Positions 38,501-53,500 of a stretch of 64,000 nt of DNA are shown here, piece by piece. The notes under the pieces are model-generated. The model saw only the letters and a program-made list of their open reading frames with translations, was not told where the DNA came from and ran no database searches. Positions within the stretch are counted from its first letter, which is position 1, and each line of letters opens with the position of its first letter. Source of the stretch: Mytilus trossulus (lineage: Eukaryota; Mollusca; Bivalvia; Mytilida; Mytilidae). The translations under genes were made by a program, and so were the position numbers. Location: assembly GCF_036588685.1 (NCBI RefSeq), contig NC_086377.1, positions 74,840,283-74,904,282 on the forward strand. Direction: 5' to 3'.

Positions 38501-41500
38501 AGTTCAATGTAGGATAAAAAAAACTTAATTCACATAGTTTGTTCACTGACCCCCCACCCCCCCCCCCCCCCCTCTTAACTTAATTTGGGAAAAATTGATT
38601 TACCTATAGGGATACATGTAAAAATCGATTTTAGATATACAAAACTTGCAGAATCTTAACCCCCCCCACCCCCAAACTATTGGATTTAAGTTTTTTTATA
38701 CTACATCGATCTTTTGATGTCGTCCCTAAATTGGATGTGAATAATGAAATTTATTTTTACAGGACATTCGGTCTGGTAAACAACCTAGATTTACCAGACT
38801 GAATATAATTTTAACAAACCAATTTATTTTTACATTTAATTGTATATTATAAGACAAAATACAAAAACACTTATGACTTGTTATGCCCTACTCCTCTCCA
38901 AAAATGCACAAACACGAAATCATGTGACCAGATTGTAAAAGTTATGAAAGTTGTGCACAATTGCTTGAATGCATTTCAGTGATAAAGAAAAAGTAATGTC
39001 ACATTTTATTGGATTTTGACATAAAAAATATTTGTGAACTAAAAAAAATTTAGAGTTTCTGTATAAAATATTTCCTGTTTCTTTTTTCTTTTTCATATAT
39101 CTTTTGGTTTTCAATATTAGTGTTTATATTTCATAGCTGTAACCTTCTTGGATTTTTTGAAAATTTATTTATTGTATTTGATCGGCAAACCCGGAATCTG
39201 ATCCTGTATTGTCTACATTTCCGGTTGATGGCAGCCATTGGTGTTTTCGACAGTCAGATATGTTTTTACTCGGATTACACATTACTTGTTGGCGATTTTC
39301 GTGTGAGGAACAAGTGAGAATGATATTGACACTACATGCCTTGTGTGAGGAACAAGTAAGAATGATATTGACACCACATGCCTTGTGTGAGGAACAAGTA
39401 AGAATGATATTGACACCACATGCCTTGTGTGAGGAACAAGTGAGTATGATAGTACCCACACATGCCGTGTGAGAGGAACAAGTAACCAGATGCTCCGCAG
39501 GACGCAGCTTTGTACGACCGCAGAGGTTGAACCCTGAACGGTTGGGGCAAGTATGGACACAACATTCAAGCTGGATTCTGCTCTAAATTTGAATTGTGAT
39601 TGAATAGTTGACACAGCATAGGTTTCTGACACAGAAGGAATGTGGTCTAACGAACTTAATTTTTTTGTTTTGTCTTTGAGCAATTCACTATGCTGTTGAA
39701 TTAAAAAAAAATCACATCCCCCTTTCCGTAATTCCCAAACTGATCTCAATTCAAATTTCTAATGGCCCCTAACAATAACTACTCATTTAAATACATCATA
39801 AAATATTAAAACGTAAAAAGTGCTTGTTATCACTGAATGGTAAAGATTGTTTTAATTTATCAGTTATTAGTAAAAGTGAATATACATTGTACATTGTATA
39901 AAACAATGATTTTAGTTGATTCAACTACTACTGAATTCTGGACAAAGCAAGATAACTCAAATTTTCAAAGAATATTGAAAATTTCTTCCTACTGCACAAT
40001 ATTGTGCAATAAGATATTTCTTGCTATTGCGCAATACTGTGCAATTGAAAATACTTGCCGTTGCCCAATACTGTGCAATTGAAGATTTCTTGCTATTGTG
40101 CAATACAGTGCAATTGAAAATTTCTTGCTATTTCACAATACTGTGCAATTGAAGATTTCTTGCTATTGCTGAATACTATGCAATTGAAAATTTCTTGCTA
40201 TTGCACAATACTTTAAAATATAATAATTTTGGATCCTGATTTAGACCAACTTGAAAACTGGGCCCATAATCAAAAATCTAAGTACATGTTTAGATTCAGC
40301 ATATCAAAGTACCTAACGGATTCAATTTTTGTTAAAATCAAACTAAGTTTAATTTTGGACCCTTTTGACCTTAATGTAGACCAATTTGAAAATGGGACCA
40401 AACATTAAGAATCTACAACACAGTTAGATTCGGCATATCAAAGAACCCCAATTATTTATTTTTTTATGAAATCAAACAAAGTTTAACTTTGGACCTTTTG
40501 GGCCCCTTATTCCTAAACTGTTGGGACCAAAACTCCCAAAATCAATCCAAACCTTCCTTTTATGGTCAAAAACCTTGTGTTTAAATTTCATAGATTTCTA
40601 TTAACTTATACATAAGTTATGGTGCGAAAACCAAGAAAAATGCTTATCTGGGCCCCTTTTTGGCCCCTAATTCCTAAACTGTTCGGACCTTAACTCCCAA
40701 CCTTTCTTTTGTGGTCATAAACCTTGTGTTTAAATTTCATTGGTTTCTATTTACTTATACTTAAGTTATTGTGCGAAAACCAAGAATAATGCTTATTTGG
40801 GCCATTTTTGGGGCCCTTATGCCTAAACTGTTGGAACCAAAACTTCAAAATTAATCCAAACCTTTCTTTTGTGGTCACAAACCTTATGTCAAAATTTCAT
40901 AGATTTCTATTTACTTAAACTAAAGTTATAGTGCGAAAACGAGGAAAATGCTTAGTTGGGCCCTTTTTGGCCCCTTATTCCTAAAATGTTGGAACCAATA
41001 CTCCCAAAACCGATTCCAACCTTCCTTTTGTGGTCATAAACCTTGTGTTAAAATTTCATAGATTTCTTTTCACTTTTACTTAAGTTAGAGTGCGAAAACT
41101 AAAAATATTCGGACGCCACAGACGACGACGACGACGCAAACGTGATAGCAATATACGACGAAAAAATTGAATGTGGTCGTATAAAAATGATATTGACGGC
41201 ATATGCCTTGTGTGAGGAACAAGTGAGAATGATATTGATGTCACATGCCTTGTGAGAGGAACAAGTAAGAATGGTATTGACACCACAGGCCTTGTGTGAG
41301 GAACTAGTAAGAAAGATATTGACGTCACATGCCTTGTGAGAGGAACAAGTGAGAATGATATTAATGTCACATGCCTTGTGAGAGGAACAAGTAAGAATAT
41401 ATTGACACCACATGCCTTGTGTGAGGAACAAGTGAGACTGATAGTACCGTCACATGCCTTGTGAGAGGAACAAGTGAGAATGATATTGATGCCACATTCC

Positions 41501-44500
41501 TTGTGAGAGGAACAAGTAAGAAAGATAGTAACGTCGCATGCCTTGTGAGGGGAACAAGTAAGAATGATATTGACGTCATATGCCTTGTGAGGGGAACAAG
41601 TAAGAATGATATTGATGTGACATGCCTTGTGAGAGGAACAAATATGAATGATAGTGATGTCACATGCCTTGTGAGGGGAACAAGTAAGAATGATATTGAC
41701 GTCATATGCCTTGTGAGGGGAACAAGTAAGAATGATATTGACGTCATATGTCTTGTGAGGGGAACAAGTAAGAATGATATTGACTTCACATGCCTTGTGA
41801 GGGGAGAAAGTAAGAATGATATTGACGTCACATGCCTTGTAAGGGGAACAAGTAAGAATGATATTGACGTCATATGCCTTGTGAGTGGAACAAGAAAGAA
41901 TGATATTGACGTCACTTGCCTTGTAAGGGGAACAAGTAAGAATGATATTGACGTCATATGCCTTGTGAGTGGAACAAGAAAGAATGATATTGATGTCACA
42001 TGCCTTGTGAGGGGAACAGGTAAAAATGATATTGATGTGACATGCCTTGTGACAGGAACAAGTAAGAATGATATTGACGTCAAATGCCTTGTGAGGGGAA
42101 CAAGTAAGAATGATATTGACGTCACATGCTTTGTATGGGGAACAAGCAAGAATGATATTGATGTCACATGCCTTGTGAGGGGAACAAGTAAGAAAGATAT
42201 TGATGTCACATGCCTTGTGAGGGGAACAAGTAAGAATGATATTGACGTCACATGCCTTGTGAGGGGAACAAGTAGGAATGATATTGACGTCAAATGCCTT
42301 GTGAGAGGAACTAGTAAGAATGATTATCAAAACAAGAATGTGTCCCAAGTACACGGATGTCCCACTCTCTTTAATTTTCTATGTTCAGTGAACTGTGAAT
42401 TTGGGGTAAAAACTATAATTTGGCATTAAAATTAGAAAGATCATATCATAGGGAACATGTGTACTAAGTTAAGTTGATTGGACTTCAACTTCTTCAAAAA
42501 CTACCTTGACCAAAAACTTTAACCTGAAGCGAGACGAACGGAGGGACGAAAGAATGAACGGACCCACAGACCAGAATACATAAGGCCCGTCTACTATCAT
42601 AGGTGGGGCATAAATATATTCAACACGTTGAGGAAAGTATAAATTAGATGAGAATGATTTTAAAGTTAATGTGATCTGTCATCAATCAATCTTCATCAAT
42701 AGCCTACTTCACTTTTCCCATCAATTTGTTATTTTTTTTCATCATTTTTCATTATAGCAATATAAGCAGTTATCAAGGTTTCCGTATATTAGAAACAGGT
42801 AATTATAAATCATTTCAGCCGGTATCTGAATAATAAACATTAGATGATTACCTTCAACTACTGGTGCTGCAGGTTCCTGTAAATGGGTGTCAGGAGTTAC
42901 TTCTGGGGATGTCTTTGACATGACAGTCTACAAAAAAAGAATATGCTATAAACTATCATGCCCTATGTGTAAAATTGTCTAATAGTTTAATACATATACT
43001 TTAAAGGCCCATTTTTGTCAATGAGAATAATGATTTTTAGAAAAATTTCAAATTTGCCCATACTTTGCACATAATATTTGGAAAATGCATATAAGATAAA
43101 GAAATACATATGTCAGACACATTATTCTTTATAGCGAAGTTGGGAATACATATTTTCAAGTTGTTCGTTTGACCAGGCTGATGATACAACCCACACTTAC
43201 TGGCATTTAAGTTGTGTGATGGTGACTTCGGTCATAAATCCTAATACCCAAATAATGGACGACAAACAAAATTTTACTAATGATTTTTAGTGGGATGTCC
43301 TTTTTCAAATATTTCATATTTTTTTTTCTCAGGTGCCATCATTGCCAAGTTCGAAAACAGTAGTGTTATCAACCAAACTCATAGTGGAGAAAATGCATCA
43401 TTTCTTAAAGTATGTTTTATTTCTCCCATTGTTTAATTGCAAGAAAATAGCACATATTCAAGTTTTCAGGTTTTAGGCTCCAATCTGGCAATATGTGTTG
43501 TAATGCATGTAATGTGGCTACCTTCATTTGAAATGATCAGTTAAGAAAACAAGAGGCTCTAAAGGGACTGTGTCGCTCACCTTGGTCTATGTACACATCA
43601 AACAAAAGACACTCTCCAACGTTGTAGACGAGATAAGACTTCATGACAAAAATCTCTATTTTTGTTGATCTTGTATTACTGATTTTTTAGTCTGTTTAGA
43701 TGTATGAAGAGTGACAGTCTACTATAAACTATAGAGACAAAATTTGACTTTTAAATAGATCTTGCCTTGCTGATCATTTGTGTGATTTAAAGTATATATT
43801 ATAATTTAAATCATATAAGGCATAACGGAAAAAAAAAATGTTTCTCTCTAAATATCATAGTTTTCATGATAATAGGCACAAATGAAACAAAATGGTAAAA
43901 TTTGTCATTTATGGGCAATAACTCCTATAAGAATATTTCTAACAGTTTTGATGTATATGAACAATTGGTAGAGCTCATCATTCTGAATATTTTTGTTCCT
44001 TTCAGATTTTCTCTATTTATAACATTTCAAACAATAATAGACAAAACTTGCATTTTACCCCTATGTTCTATTTTTAGCCATGTCGGCCAATTTGGTTGGT
44101 AGGCGAGGTCATCGGACACATTTTTTAAACTATATATCCTAATGATGATTGTGGCCAATTTTGGTTAAATTTGGTCCAGTAGTTTCAGAGTAGAAGATTT
44201 TTGTAAAAGTTAACGATGACGGATGACGACGGAGACGGACGACAGACGACGGACGCCAAGTGATGAGAAAAGCTCACTCGGGTTTTTAGGCCAGGTGAGC
44301 TAAAAAATCAATTGTTTTCTGATTTTTGTGATTCACAGTTTCTTGCTTTAAAAGTGTCAGACCACCAATTCAAAATCCCTACCTATTCCAACAAATTTTT
44401 CATTTTTTAATTGTCACAGCTTTCTTAATTTTTTACCTAAGCATAACTTCATACAAAGCAGGTATATATTTTAAAATGTACATGTACCACCTTTCTATCT

Positions 44501-47500
44501 GCCAATTTTAAATCCAGGTTTAATGTTTTTCACTTGTAGTAAAATACCAACGGTCAGAAGGTAACTATTAATCATAGCCCCTGATTTTTCTGGAAATCTT
44601 AAATAAATATAGTATGGAGCGCATTAATCCTAAATTTTTAATGCGAACTCATGAGCAAGTAAATTATGTCTAACAAGAGTGTACACGCTGAAATGTCTCG
44701 CCTTCTTTACTAATCATTGATGTTATGTTGATAGTCCTAAATATAAAGCTTTATTACAACTGTCACATACATTAACCAAGAAAACTAAACATCAACCAAT
44801 GAACCACGAAAATGAGGTCAAGGTCAGATGAACCATGCCAGGCAGGCATGTACAGCTATCAATTCTTTCATACAACAAATATAATTTACATATTGCTTTA
44901 GTTTAAGAAAAACAGACCAAAACACAAAAACTTAACACTGAGCAATGAACCGTGAAATTAGGTCAAGGTCAAATAAAACCTGTGCGACTGACATACAGAT
45001 CATAAAATATTTCCATACACCAAATATAGTTGACCTATTGCGTATAGTATTAGAAAAAAAGTCAAAAACTAAAAAAACATGAAAATGAGATCAAGGTCAG
45101 ATGACACCTGCCAGCTAGACATGTCACCTTACAATCATTCCATACACCAAATAAAGTAGACCTATTGCATACAGTATAAGAAAAACAGACAAAAAAACAC
45201 AAAAACTTAACTATAACCACTGAACCATGAAAATGCGGTCAAGGTCAGATGGCACCTGCCAGTTGGACATGGACACCTTACAGTCCATTCATACACCGAA
45301 TATACTAGACCTATTGCTTATAGTATCTGAGATATGGACTTGACCACCAAAACTTTGTTGCGAATAGTACGCAATTATAAAGACATTGGACTTTTATTTG
45401 ACACTGTTTATGTAATCATATTACATTGTTATTTTAATTATAGTAAATGAATCATGCTAGAATATTCTAGATGGATAGTGAAAGTAATTGTGTATATTTA
45501 TGTTTAAGAAAGCGTTGGCAAATTCCGGAATTTACCCTGTTACTAAAAATAGATTATTTATCATTTCTCTAGTAAATTATAGTTTGTTCTAGATTTTGAA
45601 TGTTCTTATGATTTTAGTATATAAGTTAAGGGTTTTTATGGATAATTTTCATTGTAAAAATAGTAGTAACAGAAGTATAGAAGTATTATCAGTTGAACTA
45701 GAAAGAAAAAGACGGATTATTCTAATGTGGTATTTATTAACTGTACATACTGGTAAATAACTGTTAGGTATTTGATTAAAGATATTAAAGGATTCCGTGT
45801 TAGTCTGATTTCGCCACAAACTTAACCTTGTTCACTGATCCATGAAATGAGGTCGAGGTCAAGTGAAAACTGTCTAACGGACATGAGGACCTTGCAAGGG
45901 ACGCATATACCAAATATAGTTATCCTATTACGTATAATAAGAGAGAAATAAGCATTACAAAAAGTCTTAACTTTTTTCAAGTAGTCACTGAACCATGAAA
46001 AAGAGGTCAAGGACATTTGACATGTGACTGACTGAAACTTTGTAACATGAGGCATCCATATACAAAGTATGAAGCATCCAGGTCTTCCACCTTCTAGAAT
46101 ATAAAGCTTTAAAGAAGTTAGCTAATGCCACCGCCGCCGCCGGATCACTATCCATATGTCGAGCTTTCTGAGACAAAAGTCAAGTAAACAATGACATCAA
46201 AAGCACTATATATTTTTTAGGGAAGGACTACTTTAATATAGAACTTTACATTATAAATTGGAGTGAGTGAATTGGTGGTCTGACATATCTCACACTGCTT
46301 ATTTAATGATGATTTGATTGATTTGTTTTGTATGTAATTTAAAAAGGTTGTGCAGGACAGTTAACGTTATTGAGTTTACTAATTTCATAGAGGTTTTATC
46401 TATGTAGGTGGCTTTGTCTCCCCGTTACATACTGAAAGGTTTAAAATCTATACACAGGTTGACAGCATACTTAATATTTTGTAAAGATGTGCTTTTTCTT
46501 TTAGTATATGATTATTACATATTTGCATAAACATGTAAATCAACCTTTCCGCACAGAGGTATGCATTATATATACATAAAAGGAGATGATGTGATGTATA
46601 TACCTAAGAGACAGCGAGCTGATGACACAAAAAAAGGAGATGATGTGATGTATATACCTAGGAGATACCAAGCTGATGACACATAAAAGGAGATGATGTG
46701 ATGTATATACCTAGAGATACCATGCTGATGACACATAAAAGGAGATGATGTGATGTATATACCTAGGAGATAACAAGCTGATGACACATACAAGGACATG
46801 ATGTGATGTATCTACCTAGGAGACAGCGAGCTGATGACACATAAAAGGAGAAGATGTGATGTATATATACCTAGGAGATACCAAGCTGGTGACACATACA
46901 AGGACATGATGTGATGTATATACCTAGGAGATACCACGCTGATGACACATACAAGGACATGATGAGATGTATATATCTCGGAGATAGCGAGCTGATGACA
47001 CATACTAGGACATGATGTGATGTATATACCTAGGAGACAGCAAGCTGATGACACATACAAGGACGTGATGTGATGTATATACCTAGGAGATACCAAGCTG
47101 ATGACACATACAAGGACATGATGAGATGTATATATCTCGGAGATAGCGAGCTGATGACACATACAAGGACATGATGTGATGTATATACCTAGGAGACAGC
47201 AAGCTGATGACACATACAAGGAGATGATGTGATGTATATACCTAGGAGATACCAAGCTGATGCCACATACAAGGAGATGATGTGATGTATATACCTAGGA
47301 GATACCAAGCTGATGACACATAAAAGGAGATGATGTGATGTATATACCTAGAGATACCATGCTGATGACACATACAAGGACATAATGAGATGTATATATC
47401 TCGGAGATAGCGAGCTGATGACACATACAAGGAGATGATGTGATGTATAAACCTAGGAGACAGCAAGCTGATGACACATAAAAGGAGATGATCTGATGTA

Positions 47501-50500
47501 TATACCTAGGAGATACCAAGCTGATGACACATAAAAGGAGATGATCTGATGTATATACCTAGGAGATACCAAGCTGATGACACATACAAGGAAATGGTGT
47601 GATGTATATACCTAGGAGATAACAAGCTGATGACACATACAAGGACATGATGAGATGTATATATCTCGGAGATAGCAAGCTGGTGACACATACAAGGAGA
47701 TGATGTGATGTATGTACCTAGGAGACAGCGAGCTGATGACATTTAACATGAGATGATGAAGCTTGGAATTGTCAACTTTCATTGTTAACTGACAACAAAT
47801 ACTACAATGACATTGAAAACTACAGGCAACTACTTTATTGTAATTTCTTTGTACCAGTCTGTTTTGTCTCTTATAATCTGTGAATATCTTTTAAAGTAAG
47901 ACAATACTATTTACCTTAAGGAAGTCCATCACTTTTTTCTTCTTCTTTTTAGAACAATACGTTGATATTGTTACCAGATCATAAGGAGTCTTACCCTGAA
48001 ATACAATCAAATAATCTTTCATTAATCATACACATATATATCTTTTATTTCAAAAACTGTAAAACATTAAATAATAGGTAACTGTTGCATTAATTTTACC
48101 TATGCAATGCAGAGTGTTGTCTTATTTATATATACTTGAAATAAAAACCAGTGAACCTAAACCAACAACAAATATGAAGTGTCATTATAAAGAGATCAAT
48201 GAATAATATTTGAGATTTTGCTGTTAAAGAAATTATTGAATGATTGGTGTAGGGTGTGTGCGTGAAATGTGATAAGATGGTAGTTGTGATGGTAGTGTAA
48301 GATGTAATACTGGAGTATACTCAAATGGTAGTTTTGTTAATAGTGTATGATTGGTGTAAGATGTGTTGCTGGAGTATAATTAAATGGTAGTTTTGTTAGT
48401 AGTGTATGATTGGTGTAAGATGTGTTGCCGGAGTATGCTTAGATGGTAGTTTTGATAAAAGTGTATGATTGGTGTAGGGTGTGTTGGTGGAATGTGATTG
48501 AATGGTAGTTTTGTTAATAGTGTATGATTGGTGTGAGGTGCATTAGTGGAATGTGATTAGATAGAAGTAATATGTGTTGCTGGAGTATGATTAGATGGTT
48601 GTTTTGTTAGTAGTTTAGGATTCGTGTTAGGTGTGTTGGTGGAGTATGATGAGATGGCAGATGTGTCAGTAATGTAGGATTGGTGTTAGGTGTGTTGGTG
48701 GAGTATGATGAGATTGTAGTTGTGTCAGTAATGTAGGATTGGTGTTAGGTGTGTTGGTGGAGTATGATGAGATGGTAGATGTGTCAGTAATGTAGGATTG
48801 GTGTTAGGTGTGTTGATGGAGTATGATGAGATGGTAGTTGTGTCAGTAGTGTATGATTGGTGTTAGGTGTGTTGGTGGAGTATGATGAGATGGTAGTTGT
48901 GTCAGTAATGTAGGATTGGTGTTAGGTGTGTTGGTGGAGTATGATGAGTTGGTAGTTGTGCCAGAAATGTAGCATTGGTGTTAGGTGTGTTGGTGGAGTA
49001 TGATGAGATGGTTGTTGTGTCAGTAATGTAGGATTGGTGTTAGGTGTGTTGATTATGTATGATGAGATAGTTGTTGTATCAGTAGTGTAGGATTGGTGTA
49101 GGGTGTGTTGTTAGAGTATGATGAGATGGTAGTTGTGTCAGTAGTGTATGATTGGTGTTAGGTGTGTTGGTAGAGTATGATGCGATGGTTGTTGTGTCAG
49201 TAGTGTAGGATTAGTGTAGGGTGTATTGGTGGAGTATAATGAGATGGTAGTTGTGTCAGTAGTGTAGGATTGGAGTTATGTGTGTTGGTGGAGTATGATG
49301 AGATGGTTGAAGTTTCAGTAATGTAGGATTGGTGTTAGGTGTGTTGATGATGTATGATGAGATAGTAGTTGTGTCAGTAGTGTAGGATTGGTGTTAGGTG
49401 TGTTGGTAGAGTATGATGAGATGGTAGTTGTGTCAGTAAAGTAGGATTGGTGTTATGTGTGTTGATGGAGTATGATGAGATGGTAGTTGTGTCAGTAGTG
49501 TAGGATTGGTGTTAGGTGTGTTGGCAGAGTATGATGAAATGGTAGTTGTGTCAGTAGTGTAGGATTGGTGTAAGGTGTGTTGGTGATGTATGATGAGATG
49601 GTAGTTGTGTCAGTATTGTAGAATTGGTGTAGGGTGTGTTGGTAGAGTATGATGAGATGGTTGTATTGTCAGTAATGTAGGATTTGTGTTAGGTGAGTTG
49701 GTAGAGTATGATGAGATGGTAGTTGTGTCAGTAATGTAGGATTTGTGTTAGGTGTGTTGTTGGAGAATGATGAGATGATAGTTGTGTCAGTAGTATATGA
49801 TTGATGTAAGGTGTGTTGGTAGAATATCATGAGATGGTTGTTGTGTCAGAAGTGTAGGATTGGTGTTAGGTGTGTTGGTGGAGTATAATGAGATGGTAGT
49901 TGTGTCAGTAATGTAGGATTGGTGTTAGGTGTGTTGGTGGAGTATGATGAGATGGTTGAAGTGTCAGTAATGTAGGATTGGTGTTAGGTGTGTTGATGGT
50001 GTGTTGATGAGATAGTAGTTGTGTCAGTAGTGTAGGATTGGTGTTAGGTGTGTTGGTAGAGTATGATGAGATGGTAGTTGTGTCAGTAATGTAGGATTGG
50101 TGTAAGGTGTGTTGGTAAAGTATGATGAGATGGTTGTAGGTTCAGTAATGTAGGATTGGTGTTAGGTGTGTTGGTGATGTATGATGAGATGGTAGTTGTG
50201 TCAGTAGTGTAGAATTAGTGTTAGGTGTGTCGGTAGAGTATGATGAGATGGTAGTTGTGTCAGTAAAGTATGATTGCTGTTATGTGTGTTGATGGAGTAT
50301 GATGAGATGGTAGTTGTGTAAGTAGTGTAGGATTGGTGTAGGGTGTGTTGGTTGAGTATGATGAGATGGCTGTAGTGTCAGTAATGTAGGATTGGTGTTA
50401 AGTGTGTTGGTGATGTATGATGAGATGGTAGTTGTGTCAGTAGTGTAGGATTGGTGTAGGGTGTGTTGGTAGAGTATGATGAAATGGTAGTTGTGTCAGT

Positions 50501-53500
50501 AATGTAGGATTGGTGTAGGGTGTGTTGGTAGAGAATGATGAGATGGTTGTTGTGTCAATAGTGTAGGATTGGTGTAGTGTGTATGTGGTAGAGTATGATG
50601 AGATGGTTGTAGTGTCAGTTATGTAGGATTGGTGTTAAGTGTGTTGGTGGAGTATGATGAGATGGTAGTTGTGTCAGTAGTGTAGGATTGGTGTTAGGTG
50701 TGTTGGTGGAGTATGCTGATATGGTAGTTGTGTCAGTAATGTCGGATTGGTGTTGGGTGTGTTGGTAGAGTATGAGATGGTTGTAGTGTCAGTAATGTAG
50801 GATTGGTGTTAGGTGTGTTGGTGGAGTGTGATGCGATGGTAGTGGTGTCAGTAGTGTAGGATTAGTGTAAGGTGAATTGGCAGAGTATGATGAGATGGTA
50901 GTTGTGTCAGTAATGTAGGATTGGTGTAAGTTGAGTTGGTAGAGTATGATGAGATGGTACTTGTGTCAGTAATGTAGTATTTATGTTAGGTTTTTTGGTG
51001 GAGTATGATGAGATGGTAGTTGTGTCAGTAATGTAGGATTGGTGTTAGGTGTGTTGGTGGAGTATGATGAGATGGTAGTTGTGTTAGTAGTAGATGATTG
51101 ATGTAGGGTGTGTTGGTGGAGTATGATGAGATGGTAGTTGTGTCAGTAGTGTAGGATTGGTGTTAGGTGTGTTGGTGGAGTAAAATGAGATGGTAGTTGT
51201 GTCAGTAATGTAGGATTGGTGTTAGGTGTGTTGGCGGAGTATGATGAGATGGTTGTTGTATCAGTAGTGTAGGATTGGTGTTAGGTGTTTTGGTGGAGTA
51301 TGATGAGATGGTAGTTGTGTCAGTAGTGTAGGATTTGTGTTAGGTGTGTTGCTAGAGTATGATGAGATGGTAGTTGTGTCAGTACTGTAGGATTGGTGTA
51401 GGATGTGTTGGTAGAGCATGATGAGATGGTTGTTGTGTCAATAGTGTATAATTGGTGTTAGCTGTGTTGGTGGAGTATGATGAGATGGTAGTTGTGTCAG
51501 TAGTGTAGGATTGGTGTTAGGTGTGTTGGTGGAGTATGATGAGATGGTTGTAGTGTCAGTAATGTAGGATTGGTGTTAAGTGTATTGGTGATGTATGATG
51601 AGATGGTAGTTGTGTCAGTAGTGTAGGATTGGTGTTAGGTGTGCTGCTAGAGTATGATGAGATGGTAGTTGTGTCAGTATGTAGGATTGGTGTAGGATGT
51701 GTTGGTAAAGCATGATGAGATGGTTGTTGTGTCAATAGTGTATAATTGGTGTTAGCTGTGTTGGTGGAGTATGATGATATGGTAGTTGTGTCAGTAATGT
51801 AGGATTGGTGTTAGGTGTGTTGGTGGAGTATGATGAGATGGTAGTTGTGTCAGTAGTGTAGGATTTGTGTAGGGTGTGTTGGTAGAGTATGATGAGATGG
51901 TTGTAGTGTCAGTAATGTAGGATTGGTGTTAGGTGTGTTGATTGAGTATGATGAGATGGTAGTTGTGTCAGTAGTGCATGATTGGTGTTAGGTGTCTTGG
52001 TGATGTATGATGACATGATAGTTGTGTCAGTAGTGTATGATTGGTGTAAGTGTGTTGGTGGAGTATGATGAGATGGTAGTTGTGTTAGTAGTAGATGATT
52101 GATGTAGGGTGTGTTGGTAGAGTATCATGAGATGGTAGTTGTGTCAGTAGTGTAGGATTTGTGTAGGGTGTGTTGGTAGAGTATGATGAGATGGTTGTAG
52201 TGTCAGTAATGTAGGATTGGTGTTAGGTGTGGTGATGGAGTATAATGAGATGGTAGTTGTGTCAGTAATGTAGGATTGGTGTTAGGTGTGTTGGCGGAGT
52301 ATGATGAGATGGTAGTTATATCAAAAGTGTAGGATTGGTGTTAGGTGTGTTGGTGATGTATTATGAGATGGCAATTGTGTCAGTACTGAGGGATTGGTGT
52401 GAGGTGTGTTGGTGATGTATGATGACATGGTAGTTGTGTCAGTAGTGTATGATTGGTGTTAAGTGTGTTGGCAGATTATGATGAGATGGTAGTTGTGTCA
52501 GTAGTATATGATTGATGTAGGGTGTGTTTGTAGAGTACGATGAGATGGTTGTTGTGTCAGTAGTTTAGGATTGGTGTAGGGTGTGTTGGTAGAGTTTGAT
52601 GAGATTGTAGTTGTGTCAGTATTTATGATTGGTGTAAGGTTAGTGGTAGAAGTGTAATTGAACTATGATTAGATGGTTGATGTGCTGGTAGTGTATTTTT
52701 TTAGTTAGATGTGTAATTGGAGTATGATTAGATGGTTGATGTGTGGGTAGTGTATAATTGGTGTTAGATGTGTAATTGAATTGATGTAGGGTGTGTTGGT
52801 ACAGTATGATGAGATGGTAGTTGTGTCAGTAGTTTATGATTGATGTAGGGTGTGTTGTTGGAGTATGATGAGATGGTAGTTGTGTCAGTAGTTTAGGATT
52901 GATGTAGGGTGTGTTGTTGGAGTATGATGAGACGGTAGTTGTGTCAGTAGTTTAGGATTGATGTAGGGTGTGTTGGTGGAGTATGATGAGATGGTAGTTG
53001 TGTCAGTAGTTTAGGATTGATGTAGGGTGTGTTGTTGGAGTATGATGAGATGGTAGTTGTGTCAGTAGTTTAGGATTGATGTAGGGTGTGTTGGTGGAGT
53101 ATGATGAGATGGTAGTTGTGTCAGTAGTTTAGGATTGGTGTAGGGTGTGTTGGTGGAGTATGATGAGATGGTAGTTGTGTCAGTATTTTATGATTGATGT
53201 AGGGTGTGTTGTTGGAGTATGATGAGATGGTAGTTGTGTCAGTAGTTTAGGATTGATGTAGGGTGTGTTGTTGGAGTATGATGATATGGTAGTTGTGTCA
53301 GTAGTTTAGGATTGGTGTAGGGTGTGTTCTTCCATACAGCAAATATAGTTGACATATTGCTTATAGTTTAAGAAAAACAGACCATAACCCAAAAACTTAA
53401 CACTGAGCAATTAACCCTGAAAATAAGGTCAAGGTCAAATAAAACCTACGCGACTGACATATTGATCATAAAACATTTCCATACACCAATTAAAGAACCT

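Noticed and set aside
41080..42429. Long open frames (424, 322 and 308 codons) on both strands
   Set aside because: The 42-bp unit is a multiple of three, so stop-free frames repeat in several registers. The translations are monotonous repeats with no start context or domain.
46566..47742. Serine and isoleucine-rich minus-strand frames
   Set aside because: They are translations of the 53-bp satellite and change frame from unit to unit.
48240..53330. Telomere-like repeat
   Set aside because: TTAGG-like strings occur, but only once per 59-bp unit and not in tandem.
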